Of a stretch of DNA of 64,000 bases, positions 33,320 to 41,448 are shown in pieces. The stretch's first letter is position 1, and each line of letters opens with the position of its first letter. The position numbers and the translations under genes were made by a program. This DNA is from UBA4416 sp040387475 (GTDB lineage Bacteria > Bacteroidota > Bacteroidia > B-17B0 > Aurantibacillaceae): NCBI GenBank assembly GCA_040387475.1, contig JAZKDT010000001.1, forward strand, positions 372,001 through 436,000, written 5' to 3'. The notes beneath the pieces are model-generated. The model was not told the DNA's origin and made no database searches. It was given only the letters and a program-made list of their open reading frames with translations.

Positions 33320-34149
33320 TGACAACCATACGTAAAACACAGATAGGTTTAGTAATAACAGCTGTTGTTTTATTCGTTCTTTTATTTCTTGCACCGAAAA
33401 CACAAACAGGTAAGCCTGAAACCGGAAGCGATGCTATGGCAAAACCTACGCTGGCGGCTAACCTCGAAACATTTGTAACAATGGCTTCCAAAGTATTGAA
33501 GCCAGAAGACAAAACAATGTATGATGCTTTAGTAGCAAACGCAAAACGCTCAAAAGTTGATACAGCTTATGTACCGGTTGTGCAATTTTGGGATAAACAA
33601 AAAAGACCTGATTTTGCAGCTTATTTTGTAGAAAAGACGGCCGAAAGAAAACAAACGTCTGAGGCCTATAGTAAAGCGGGAGATCGCTATTATTATGCGG
33701 TTCGTTTTACAAAGGATGAAAATGAAATTCCTGCTTTATATCAAAGCGCTATGCGTTGTTATGAAAAAGCTATTTCGAAGGACTCAAAAAACACAGATGC
33801 AAAAATTCAGCTGGCAGCTTGCATTGTTGAAGAAGGAAAAGATCCAATGAAGGGAATTGGCATGTTGCGCGAAGTTGAAAAAACCGACAGCAATAATGTG
33901 AAACTTCAATTGACTTTTGCTTTTTTCTCGGTTAAGTCGCAGCAGTGGGATAAAGCCATTAAACGATTTGAACAGGTATTGAGAATAGATCCATTGTATA
34001 TTGAAGCTTATTTGCATTTAGCAGATGCTTATGAACAACAGGGACAAACAAATAAAACGATTGAAATGCTTGAAAAATATGCCGGTCTTACAGAAGATGC
34101 GATGGCAAAACAAGAAGTACTGAAATATATTGAACAACTAAAAAAATAA
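33319..34149 (+). CDS. TPR-repeat protein with N-terminal membrane anchor
   Basis: 276 residues. A transmembrane helix (about 7-26, QIGLVITAVVLFVLLFLAP) is followed by helical repeats; TPR units are visible near 145-180 and 195-260 (AMRCYEKAISKDSKNTDAKI, WDKAIKRFEQVLRIDPLYIE, YLHLADAYEQQGQTNKTIEM). Such proteins act as interaction platforms; the partner is unknown. Translationally coupled to HU. Confidence 0.88.
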   Translation: MTTIRKTQIGLVITAVVLFVLLFLAPKTQTGKPETGSDAMAKPTLAANLETFVTMASKVLKPEDKTMYDALVANAKRSKVDTAYVPVVQFWDKQKRPDFAAYFVEKTAERKQTSEAYSKAGDRYYYAVRFTKDENEIPALYQSAMRCYEKAISKDSKNTDAKIQLAACIVEEGKDPMKGIGMLREVEKTDSNNVKLQLTFAFFSVKSQQWDKAIKRFEQVLRIDPLYIEAYLHLADAYEQQGQTNKTIEMLEKYAGLTEDAMAKQEVLKYIEQLKK

Positions 34150-34188
34150 ATAATTAACCTAATATAAATTTTTTAAAACCTAAGGATT

Positions 34189-34278
34189 ATGCCAAGCGGA
34201 AAGAAAAGAAAAAGACATAAGATGGCTACACACAAACGTAAAAAACGTTTGAGAAAGAACCGTCATAAGAAAAAATAA
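34189..34278 (+). CDS. Small basic mS38/AURKAIP1-COX24-type protein
   Basis: 29 residues from the ATG at 34189 to TAA at 34278, very rich in Lys, Arg and His: it opens MPSGKKRKRHKMATHKRKK and ends RKNRHKKK. This matches, from memory, the small proteins in Bacteroidota annotated with the AURKAIP1/COX24 C-terminal domain, which in mitochondria is small-subunit ribosomal protein mS38. A ribosomal role is plausible but not shown. AAGG a few bases upstream could be an unusually close ribosome site. A hairpin follows its stop. Confidence 0.85.
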   Translation: MPSGKKRKRHKMATHKRKKRLRKNRHKKK

Positions 34279-34354
34279 TTAGCGTTCGCTAATTAGATTT
34301 TCTGAGATCAAGATTATACACAAACGGAAGAACAATCTGTTCTTACCGTTTGTG
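34276..34354 (+). promoter_or_regulatory. Two consecutive hairpins after the mS38-like gene
   Basis: First, TAATTAGC / GCTAATTA (8 bp, GTTC loop) at 34276-34295, starting on the stop codon. Second, at 34319-34354, a long stem: CACAAACGG plus AAGAACA against TGTTCTT and CCGTTTGTG, interrupted by one bulged A, with a 3-base loop. Neither has a long T-run, so they may protect or process the transcript, or separate the small gene from RNase G. Confidence 0.55.
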
Positions 34355-34439
34355 CTATTTGTGTATGTTGTTGTTTTCAAAACCACTGGATTTTGTCTGC
34401 AATGCATTATTATATAAATTAAAAATATGAGAAGGTGAA

Positions 34440-34481
34440 ATAGCCTGATTCAAAGTTTAAAATTTGAATGACAGAGGCTAT
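34440..34481 (+). promoter_or_regulatory. Structured leader of RNase G
   Basis: An outer stem ATAGCCT / AGGCTAT (34440-34446 with 34475-34481) encloses an inner stem ATTCAAA / TTTGAAT (34448-34454 with 34463-34469). It lies 32 bases upstream of the RNase G start. RNase E/G-family mRNAs are autoregulated through leader structure in Escherichia coli; the same use here is inference. Confidence 0.5.
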
Positions 34482-34512
34482 AACATGTTTCAATTAAAAA
34501 ATTTTACTGAAC

Positions 34513-36069
34513 ATGAATGTAGAACTAGTAATAAATTCTACGCCTAACGAAGTTGTTATAGGACTATTAAATGATAAACGTTTAATAGAACTGCATAAAG
34601 AAAAAAATAACATAAAATTTTCGGTAGGCGATATCTACCTGGGTAAAGTTAAGAAGGTAATGACCGGACTTAACGCCGCTTTTGTAGATGTAGGATACGA
34701 GAAAGATGCATTTTTGCATTATTTGGATTTAGGGCCACAGGCCAATTCGTTATTTAAATACGTTGATGCGGTACGTTCAGGAAAACAGAACGTTAGTAAT
34801 TTAATGTACTTTAAAAATGAAGGCGACATTAATAAGGATGGAAAAATTAATGAAGCGGTTAAATCGGGCCAATATGTTTTAGTGCAGGTTGCCAAAGAAC
34901 CAATCTCATCAAAAGGACCAAGAATCACAACGGAGATATCAATTGCAGGACGATATATTGTATTGATCCCTTTTTCTGATAAAATTTCCGTGTCTTCTAA
35001 AATCAGAAGCAGCGAAGAAAAAAGCAGGCTAAAGGCTTTGATGCAGAATATTAAACCAAAGAATTTTGGTGTAATTATCAGAACGGTTGCTGAAGGAAAA
35101 TCGGTTGCTGATATCGAAGGTGATGTAGCTGACCTCGTTTCTAAATGGGATGAGTGCTTTAAAGCATTACAAACTGCTGAACCACCGTTTAAATTACTAG
35201 GAGAAGTTGATAGAACAAATGCCATTTTAAGAGATTTTTTAAATGCATCGTTCAATGCCATTCATGTAAATAGCCAGGAAGTTTTTGACGACCTGAAATC
35301 CTATATCAAAACCATCTCTCCTGATAAAGTTGATATTTTAAAACATTATACCGGTAAGGTGCCGATCTTTGATAATTTCGGGATAGACCGCCAGATAAAA
35401 TCATTATTCGGAAAATCGGTATTTATGAAAAGCGGTGCTTACTTAGTGGTTGAGCATACCGAGGCTTTACACGTATTTGATGTAAATAGTGGTAACCGTG
35501 CAAAAAGCGATAAATCACAGGAAGAAAATGCTCTCGAAGTAAATTTAGAAGCGGCCGTTGAAGTAGCACGCCAGTTACGTTTACGGGACATGGGTGGTAT
35601 TATCGTGATCGACTTTATTGATCTTCATAATGCAGACAACAGAAAACTGTTGTTTGACAAATTGAAGGAAGAAATGAAATCGGATAGAGCGAGGCATAAT
35701 ATTTTGCCGCCAAGTAAATTTGGTTTAATTCAAATTACACGTCAGCGTCTTCGCCCCGAAGTAAACGTAGAGGTTTTAGAAACCTGCCCTAGCTGTAATG
35801 GTACAGGAAAAGTGCAGCCAAGTATTTTATTTGTGGAACAAATTGAAAACGCTCTACGTTTTATCATTAAAGAACAATCTGCAAAAGACATAACGCTTTG
35901 CGTGCATCCCTATATTGAAGGCTATTTAAAGCAAGGTGGTTTTTTAAGAAGCAAGCAATGGAAATGGTATTTTGAAAACAAGCAATGGATAAAAATCATA
36001 AAATCGGATAGTTATGCTTTTATGGAGTATCATTTTTTAAATAAAGATCTTGATGAAATTGTCATCTAA
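34513..36069 (+). CDS. rng: Ribonuclease E/G
   Basis: 518 residues, the RNase G length without the long RNase E tail. An S1-like domain (FSVGDIYLGKVKKVMTGLNAAFVDVG) is followed by GPRITTEISIAGRYIVLIPF, the catalytic segment HVFDVNSGNR and GGIIVIDFIDLHNADNR, and the zinc-link CPSCNGTGKV. It cleaves single-stranded RNA, contributing to rRNA maturation and mRNA decay. Start ATG at 34513. Follows HU, the TPR gene and the mS38-like gene; terminator at 36081-36118. Confidence 0.95.
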   Translation: MNVELVINSTPNEVVIGLLNDKRLIELHKEKNNIKFSVGDIYLGKVKKVMTGLNAAFVDVGYEKDAFLHYLDLGPQANSLFKYVDAVRSGKQNVSNLMYFKNEGDINKDGKINEAVKSGQYVLVQVAKEPISSKGPRITTEISIAGRYIVLIPFSDKISVSSKIRSSEEKSRLKALMQNIKPKNFGVIIRTVAEGKSVADIEGDVADLVSKWDECFKALQTAEPPFKLLGEVDRTNAILRDFLNASFNAIHVNSQEVFDDLKSYIKTISPDKVDILKHYTGKVPIFDNFGIDRQIKSLFGKSVFMKSGAYLVVEHTEALHVFDVNSGNRAKSDKSQEENALEVNLEAAVEVARQLRLRDMGGIIVIDFIDLHNADNRKLLFDKLKEEMKSDRARHNILPPSKFGLIQITRQRLRPEVNVEVLETCPSCNGTGKVQPSILFVEQIENALRFIIKEQSAKDITLCVHPYIEGYLKQGGFLRSKQWKWYFENKQWIKIIKSDSYAFMEYHFLNKDLDEIVI

Positions 36070-36080
36070 ATAAAACACTA

Positions 36081-36118
36081 AAAAAAAGAGCGCGATATAG
36101 TTATCGCGCTCTTTTTTT
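36081..36118. terminator. Bidirectional intrinsic terminator
   Basis: A 17-bp stem with a GC core GAGCGCGATA / TATCGCGCTC, a TAGT loop and A/T-run flanks, between the convergent genes ending at 36069 and 36145. Confidence 0.93.
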
Positions 36119-36144
36119 TGGCCAACAAAATTCTGGGCTAATTA

Positions 36145-37320
36145 TCACCTTGTTCTTCTTTGCCCCCCTCCTCCATTAGACCTTTGCTGAGGTGCGCGCT
36201 GCTGAGGAGCAGTGCCTTGCCTACGCGGTTCAGCATTGCTGCGTGGCGTACTGGTTGGCTGCCTTTCAATTCGGGGTTTTGTTTCGCGTGGTGTTTTTAC
36301 GGGTTGAGTCGTATTTCTGTCTTTTACCGGAGTATTATTTCTCACCGGTTCACGGGATGGTCTTACGGGAGATGCTTCATTGTTCCGACGGGGAGTGTTT
36401 TCTCTTACCCGGGGTGTAGCGGTTCGGTCTGCCGGGCGATTATTGTATTTTCTTCCAGGAACGGCATTTCGTTTATAATCCATTTGGCGTTTTTGATAGA
36501 ATCCGGATTCGCGGTTTCTTCGCACCACCCCGGATGATGCCCTTCTTCCGTAATAAAACGAATGCACGCCAGGAGACCGATAGAAATTGGCTCTGTGATA
36601 GAAACCATGATGATAATGATAAGCTCTTCTATGGTGGTAATGCCAGTACATTGGTTGCCATGGATTCCAGTATGGGGGATAATAGCCCCAGTACCATGGC
36701 GAAACCCAACCAACGTAGGCCGGCGCATAAATATATTGCACTGAAGGCCAGCCCCAAACGTTTACGACAACGTTAGTGTTTGGATCATTGTTTGAATAAT
36801 TCGGGTTAGTAGTGTTAGAGGTCTCGCGGTTACTATTATCACTGTTTGAATAGACATCATCTTCAGCACCTTCTTTCTTTTCGGCATTTTTTTTGGCGTT
36901 TTCATCAGCAGGTTCTACAATGTAGTCTTTGCCATATAACTCTTCATCACCAACAATTTGTACATGTGCCTTGTCAGCGCCTGTTTTTTCTACCTCAATT
37001 ACGGCAATATCCTGGGTTTCGGTTTCAGAAACGGCTGTTTGCAAAATGAGTGTGTGACCATCTTTTTCCTGTTTATCGATTACCTTAATGTAATCCACTT
37101 TTCCGTTACCATCAAGGTCGAGGTTGTTGATGTCATTATCTTTGGCATTTAGGGCTTTCTCTAGATCCTCGGGCGTTTTGGCACTTTTAAACGCGTCCAA
37201 AGCACCATATAAATCAAAATTATCTCCTGGCAAACCAAGAGAATCTGGTTTTGATTGCGAAAAAATAGCGTTGCTTATTCCTAAACATAATAAAACAACT
37301 GTCTTTTTAAATGTTCTCAT
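36145..37320 (-). CDS. Exported W/Y/H-rich protein with basic low-complexity tail
   Basis: 391 residues. A signal peptide (MRTFKKTVVLLCLGISNAIFS) precedes an acidic domain with DLDGNGKVDYIKVIDKQEKD, an EF-hand-like calcium loop. Around 180-255 lies an aromatic and His-rich stretch (VWGWPSVQYIYAPAYVGWVS, YYPPYWNPWQPMYWHYHHRR), then a long Arg/Pro/Asn/Thr tail (TPRRNNEASPVRPSREP ... GGGGQRRTR). No enzyme motif is visible. Similar proteins of unknown role occur in Bacteroidota. Probably periplasmic or outer-membrane associated. Confidence 0.7.
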   Translation of the reverse strand: MRTFKKTVVLLCLGISNAIFSQSKPDSLGLPGDNFDLYGALDAFKSAKTPEDLEKALNAKDNDINNLDLDGNGKVDYIKVIDKQEKDGHTLILQTAVSETETQDIAVIEVEKTGADKAHVQIVGDEELYGKDYIVEPADENAKKNAEKKEGAEDDVYSNSDNSNRETSNTTNPNYSNNDPNTNVVVNVWGWPSVQYIYAPAYVGWVSPWYWGYYPPYWNPWQPMYWHYHHRRAYHYHHGFYHRANFYRSPGVHSFYYGRRASSGVVRRNRESGFYQKRQMDYKRNAVPGRKYNNRPADRTATPRVRENTPRRNNEASPVRPSREPVRNNTPVKDRNTTQPVKTPRETKPRIERQPTSTPRSNAEPRRQGTAPQQRAPQQRSNGGGGQRRTR

Positions 37321-37426
37321 GTTATGTGATATTAGTCACATAAATTTAATCCAATTTAATGCCATGGAATCACAAAAAACGTAAAAATGGATTTAAGGAA
37401 GGTGTGAAGCCCATTTAAATCGAACG

Positions 37427-38869
37427 TTACTTTATCAATTTTAGGGTTTTAAGCTTCGTATGTTTTTCATTGGTAATACTTAAATGATATAGTCCGGGAG
37501 CAAGGTGTTCGGTATTAACATTTGTTTTTGCATTTTTTAGAGTTCCCACAAAAACGGTTCGCCCAAGTATATCAATGAGTGAATAGGTCAAGTTTAAATA
37601 GTCTGTTGTATATGCACTAATCTCTATGTTATCTCCCATAGGATTAGGAAATACGTTCAGTTCAATGGCATTGTTGGAAGATGGAAAAGTAGATGTAACT
37701 AAGGAAGATTTATAGGTATTATCTCCATCCAGTATAAACAAACCATTTTGTTGATCCAATGTTAAAACGATCTTGCTGGGCAAAAACGGGTAAGCCCCCC
37801 AGTTACCCTGATAGTCGTCCGGATAGCCATCGTTGAAACCATGAGCGGGTCGTGTGTCGATAAACCCGTAAGTACTTACCTGATTTGGGTTGGATATATC
37901 ATACAAATATATGCCATCTTCATAGCTTGACAGCCAACACCAACGGTTGCCTACAATATAAGGATTGTGGGCTGTTGCTCCTGCATGCGATTTGAAGGTA
38001 TCTGTGAGCACTATATTTGAAAAATTTTGAACATCAATTATTTTCGCGCTTAACCCGGTAGGTACTTCGTCACAAAACACCAGATGCTTTCTGTCTTCAC
38101 TAAGCCAGGAACTGTGATTGTAGCCCGCCTGAATATAGTTGGAGTAGGTTGCCATTAGCGAAAAGGTATTGGTAGGGGTAAACCTATAAATTTTTAAACC
38201 GTTTCCCTGGCACGAAGCAAAGATGGTGTCGTTATTCACAAACACATCATGTGCCAAGCAACCGCCTACAGATACGCTTGCGTAATCCTGTTCTATGTAT
38301 CTCAATAATGTCGGCGCTTCGGGTAGTATAAGGTCGTATACAGCCAGGCCGGTCACAAAACTTGCGGTAGGAGCTGCTGCGGGCGGCAACTCTGCCAGTT
38401 CCATGTATAAGTGCGAACCTTCAATAAACAATGTATGAGCACGTTGAGGTAATGTAGACGATGGAATTTCATGAATGGAGTCAGGGAGATATTGTAAATC
38501 TACAATGCAGGTGCGGCCACCTTGCTCATCGGTTGTAATATACGCGTAGTGCGAATACGTTTTTATTTCGCGATGGATGGCATGGTTATCTACTTTAACC
38601 GAATCATTTACAACAGGAAGCAAAGGATTAGTAACGTCGATGAAATAGGCGCCGGACGCTGAGCCAATAATGGCATATTCTTTGTTTTTGGAAACCTGGT
38701 ACCAACCCCAGCAGCCGGAGTATTTCTGTTGCCAGGATGCAGGATTGGAAAATGAAACCTCCGGATCTATAACGGATAATAAACTAATGTTTAGTGAGGG
38801 ATAGAACGTTTGAGAAGATAGCTTAGATAAAAAAGTAATAACTAAAATAAGGGTTTTGATTTTTTTCAT
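37427..38869 (-). CDS. Choice-of-anchor B (LVIVD-repeat) protein with T9SS sorting domain
   Basis: 480 residues with a signal peptide (MKKIKTLILVITFLSKLSS). The body has beta-propeller-like LVIVD repeats: YAIIGSASGAYFIDVTNPLL, HYAYITTDEQGGRTCIVDLQ, LAVYDLILPEAPTLLRYI and WCWLSSYEDGIYLYDISNPN. This is the choice-of-anchor B family. The C-terminus is a T9SS type A domain (LNVFPNPMGDNIEISAYT ... LAPGLYHLSITNEKHTKLKT). Cell-surface protein; ligand unknown. It stands just before the PKD-type T9SS gene. Confidence 0.88.
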   Translation of the reverse strand: MKKIKTLILVITFLSKLSSQTFYPSLNISLLSVIDPEVSFSNPASWQQKYSGCWGWYQVSKNKEYAIIGSASGAYFIDVTNPLLPVVNDSVKVDNHAIHREIKTYSHYAYITTDEQGGRTCIVDLQYLPDSIHEIPSSTLPQRAHTLFIEGSHLYMELAELPPAAAPTASFVTGLAVYDLILPEAPTLLRYIEQDYASVSVGGCLAHDVFVNNDTIFASCQGNGLKIYRFTPTNTFSLMATYSNYIQAGYNHSSWLSEDRKHLVFCDEVPTGLSAKIIDVQNFSNIVLTDTFKSHAGATAHNPYIVGNRWCWLSSYEDGIYLYDISNPNQVSTYGFIDTRPAHGFNDGYPDDYQGNWGAYPFLPSKIVLTLDQQNGLFILDGDNTYKSSLVTSTFPSSNNAIELNVFPNPMGDNIEISAYTTDYLNLTYSLIDILGRTVFVGTLKNAKTNVNTEHLAPGLYHLSITNEKHTKLKTLKLIK

Positions 38870-38926
38870 AAACAGGTATTGGTTTTTGGAGAATTAATTT
38901 TTTTATTACTCTGATAACTGATGTAA

Positions 38927-38957
38927 CAAAAAACGCCCCGCATAAATACGAGGCGCT
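38927..38957 (-). terminator. Intrinsic terminator
   Basis: Stem CGCCCCG / CGAGGCG (7 pairs including one wobble) with an 8-base loop, and an A-run at 38927-38933 that becomes a T-run on the minus strand. It follows the PKD/T9SS gene ending at 38980. Confidence 0.75.
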
Positions 38958-38979
38958 TTCTGACTAATTAAAATTTATG

Positions 38980-40401
38980 CTACTTTACTAATTTTATAGT
39001 TTTAAGGTTATTACCTTTTTCATTGGTAATACTTAAACTATAAAAACCTTTCGCTAAATCATTTGTACTGATTTGAGCTTTAGAGTTGTTGAGATCTCCT
39101 GTTGCAACTGTTCTTCCAAGAGCATCTGTTAATACATATATTAATTTCGCATTATCGATAGAAATGGCTTCAACAGTTAATTCATCCGCAAATGGGTTAG
39201 GGAAGGCTTTAACACCAGTTACCATTTCCATTTTATGGATACCGGTTACAGTTTGAGGAAGAATGGAAAGTTGGCTCATTAAAAAACCTGAAGCGATACG
39301 CTGTACGCTTGATGAATCACAATCCGTATCAGTGCAGGATAATCCTCCTATAGTATTTGTAACAGTTACACAAACAACATATTGTCCAGGGATAGCGTAT
39401 TGATGAAACGGATATTGTTGAGTTGACGTTGTTCCATCTCCAAAGTTCCATAAATAAGATAAGCCACCGTTTCCTGTAGAGGTATTATAGGCAAAATAGT
39501 TTCCGGCATTAACAGAGTCAGCAAAGATTTGGAAGCCTGCATTTACCTGGCAGGTTGGCGTTGTTGTTCCCGTGCCGCAAGCTACAGTTACCATTTGAGA
39601 CACCGAATCGCAAACACCAAAAGTGTTATAGGTAGTGAGGTAAGCGCTATAAGTACCATTAGGTAATGATACATTAGGGTTGGCAGTAGCTGTATAGGTA
39701 GTTCCGTTAATGTTGAAGATGCCATAAGAACTTCCTGTAGAAGTATTAACAAAATGTGTTACGCAGTTAGAATCTGTATAGCTTGTAAACGAAGCGTTAC
39801 AACCTGTTGGCGTTGTAGTTCCACCACCGCAGGCTACGGTTACCATGTGATAAACGGAGTCACAAAATGCCCCTCCGGAAAAAACACGCAAAATAACCGG
39901 ATAATTTCCGTTTGGCAAACTATGAGTAGGATTATAAGACGAAAAAGTTGATCCGTTGATAGACCAGTTAAAGGTTAAGTTATTACCTACAGAACCATTC
40001 ATAAAATGAGTAATACAAGAACTATCAGTGTATGCAGTAAAGGCAGCGCTGCAGCTTGTCGCAGACATATTGCTGATAGTTACGGCTGTTACGCCTGTAG
40101 CAGTGCAGCCGGTTAAAGAGTCGTTTGCGTTAACGGACAATGTGTAGCTCCCGTTAGCGGGAAACTGAAACGTACCGTTGGATTGCCAAATTCCCGATGT
40201 TTGTGTTGCACTTGGCGTTACCGACCAATAATACATTGTCATGGTTGACGTAGCTGATGAGAATACAGGTGTAACCGTAGCAGTTCCGTTGGCGCCGAGC
40301 GTTACATTCATATTTGTAACAGTGGGGCACTGTGCTACAGCTGTCATAGAAAAAACACTGAGTGCTAATCCTAATAATTTTTGAGTCAAGGTTGTTTTCA
40401 T
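38980..40401 (-). CDS. PKD-domain T9SS-sorted surface protein with internal repeats
   Basis: About 473 residues from the ATG at 40401, where the signal peptide MKTTLTQKLLGLALSVFSMT begins; a longer frame reaches 40461. Two similar modules start CSAAFTAYTDSSCITHF and CNASFTSYTDSNCVTHF, each ending in a CDSV..MVTVACG motif. A PKD-type segment follows (LSYLWNFGDGTTSTQQYPFH). The last ~80 residues are a T9SS type A domain (VKAFPNPFADELTVEAIS ... LAKGFYSLSITNEKGNNLKT). Probably a surface adhesin. Confidence 0.85.
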   Translation of the reverse strand: MKTTLTQKLLGLALSVFSMTAVAQCPTVTNMNVTLGANGTATVTPVFSSATSTMTMYYWSVTPSATQTSGIWQSNGTFQFPANGSYTLSVNANDSLTGCTATGVTAVTISNMSATSCSAAFTAYTDSSCITHFMNGSVGNNLTFNWSINGSTFSSYNPTHSLPNGNYPVILRVFSGGAFCDSVYHMVTVACGGGTTTPTGCNASFTSYTDSNCVTHFVNTSTGSSYGIFNINGTTYTATANPNVSLPNGTYSAYLTTYNTFGVCDSVSQMVTVACGTGTTTPTCQVNAGFQIFADSVNAGNYFAYNTSTGNGGLSYLWNFGDGTTSTQQYPFHQYAIPGQYVVCVTVTNTIGGLSCTDTDCDSSSVQRIASGFLMSQLSILPQTVTGIHKMEMVTGVKAFPNPFADELTVEAISIDNAKLIYVLTDALGRTVATGDLNNSKAQISTNDLAKGFYSLSITNEKGNNLKTIKLVK

Positions 40402-40674
40402 AGTATGATTTTGATTTAATAATTTCCTGATACAAATTTGGGAATAGTTTCCGCCCCACAAAAACTACTTTTATATTTTATTACACATTCAAAATAAATG
40501 TTTTTGAGGTAATTTATTAATATTGTAAGGTAAATTGGAAAATAAATTACATATACACCATTTATTATGACGCTTGAAGGTTAAAATAAAAAAGCGAACC
40601 CGTTTAAGGTTCGCTTTAAAAAATAGCGTGAATGATGAATCCGTTTTACTATAAATGCTGATTTCGAATATATT
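40402..40674. other. AT-rich non-coding gap
   Basis: 273 bases between two minus-strand T9SS genes. Apart from the terminator at 40591-40617 I see no gene or structured RNA. The upstream half presumably carries the promoter of the PKD gene, but no clear TAnnTTTG was found. Confidence 0.4.
40591..40617 (-). terminator. Intrinsic terminator
   Basis: 10-bp perfect stem AAAGCGAACC / GGTTCGCTTT with a 7-base loop, preceded by an A-run. It lies downstream of the T9SS gene that ends at 40675. Confidence 0.9.
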
Positions 40675-41364
40675 TTATTCTTTTATAAAATTGATCCGGT
40701 ATGATTTTTCATCAGATTGAATGATCATCCAATACGATCCGGGGGTTAAATCCGATACGTCGGTTGTTTCTTTAAAAGCTGTTTCCCTCACTTTCCTGGC
40801 AAACATATCATAGATGATTATGGTTCTATAGGAGTGATTGTCTTTAAATGGTTTGACCGTAATGTTATGAAGAACCGGGTTGGGATAGGCTTTAAAATGA
40901 TCCTGTTCAAATTCAAAAACAGAACTAATATTGCTAATCCAAACGACAGGTCTAACACTATCGCCCAATTCTGTAACTCCCGATATAATATATGGCCAGA
41001 CAACAATCGTATTTCCATTACCTCCAGATTTAAATGCAAAAAGACCGGAGCCTGGAGTAAAAGATAAGATCACAGGTACACTGTCGTTTGGTAAAAGTGT
41101 AGCAAAAAATGCGGCGCTTGAATCACACGAGACACCATTGGTCGTATCCCGCTTAGCGATAACACTCATACTACCAGTAAATGTAGCATTCCCCGTATTT
41201 TTGGCGTACACCTTTAACGTTACTGTATCGCCGTATTGAACACCTACGGTAGATGAACCAGCGGCAGCGGGCGTAAATGAAAAAACAGGACTCATACCAA
41301 TTTTTGCCTGCCCATAACTTACCAGTTCTGTTAAAATGAAGAGAAATATTAAAAGTGGTTTCAT
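40675..41364 (-). CDS. Small T9SS-sorted secreted protein
   Basis: 229 residues with a signal peptide (MKPLLIFLFILTELVSYGQA). A single Ig-like/CARDB-like domain (VQYGDTVTLKVYAKNTGNAT ... ITNVSV-type strands) is followed by a T9SS type A sorting domain (FKAYPNPVLHNITVKPFK ... LTPGSYWMIIQSDEKSYR). Function unknown; expected on the cell surface. Its own terminator follows. Confidence 0.83.
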   Translation of the reverse strand: MKPLLIFLFILTELVSYGQAKIGMSPVFSFTPAAAGSSTVGVQYGDTVTLKVYAKNTGNATFTGSMSVIAKRDTTNGVSCDSSAAFFATLLPNDSVPVILSFTPGSGLFAFKSGGNGNTIVVWPYIISGVTELGDSVRPVVWISNISSVFEFEQDHFKAYPNPVLHNITVKPFKDNHSYRTIIIYDMFARKVRETAFKETTDVSDLTPGSYWMIIQSDEKSYRINFIKE

Positions 41365-41448
41365 AACAATAATTTTTTACTGTTTTAAAATTAAGTAAAA
41401 AGTTGAAGAAATATTAATTACTTTTAATTTATATTACACACTCATGTT

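Noticed and set aside
34719..35261. 180-codon open frame on the minus strand
   Set aside because: It lies entirely inside RNase G, which has clear domains on the plus strand; the antisense translation shows no motif.
36160..37384. Several plus-strand frames opposite the W/Y/H-rich gene
   Set aside because: Low-complexity GC-richer DNA gives long open frames by chance; the minus-strand frame has a signal peptide and EF-hand-like loop.
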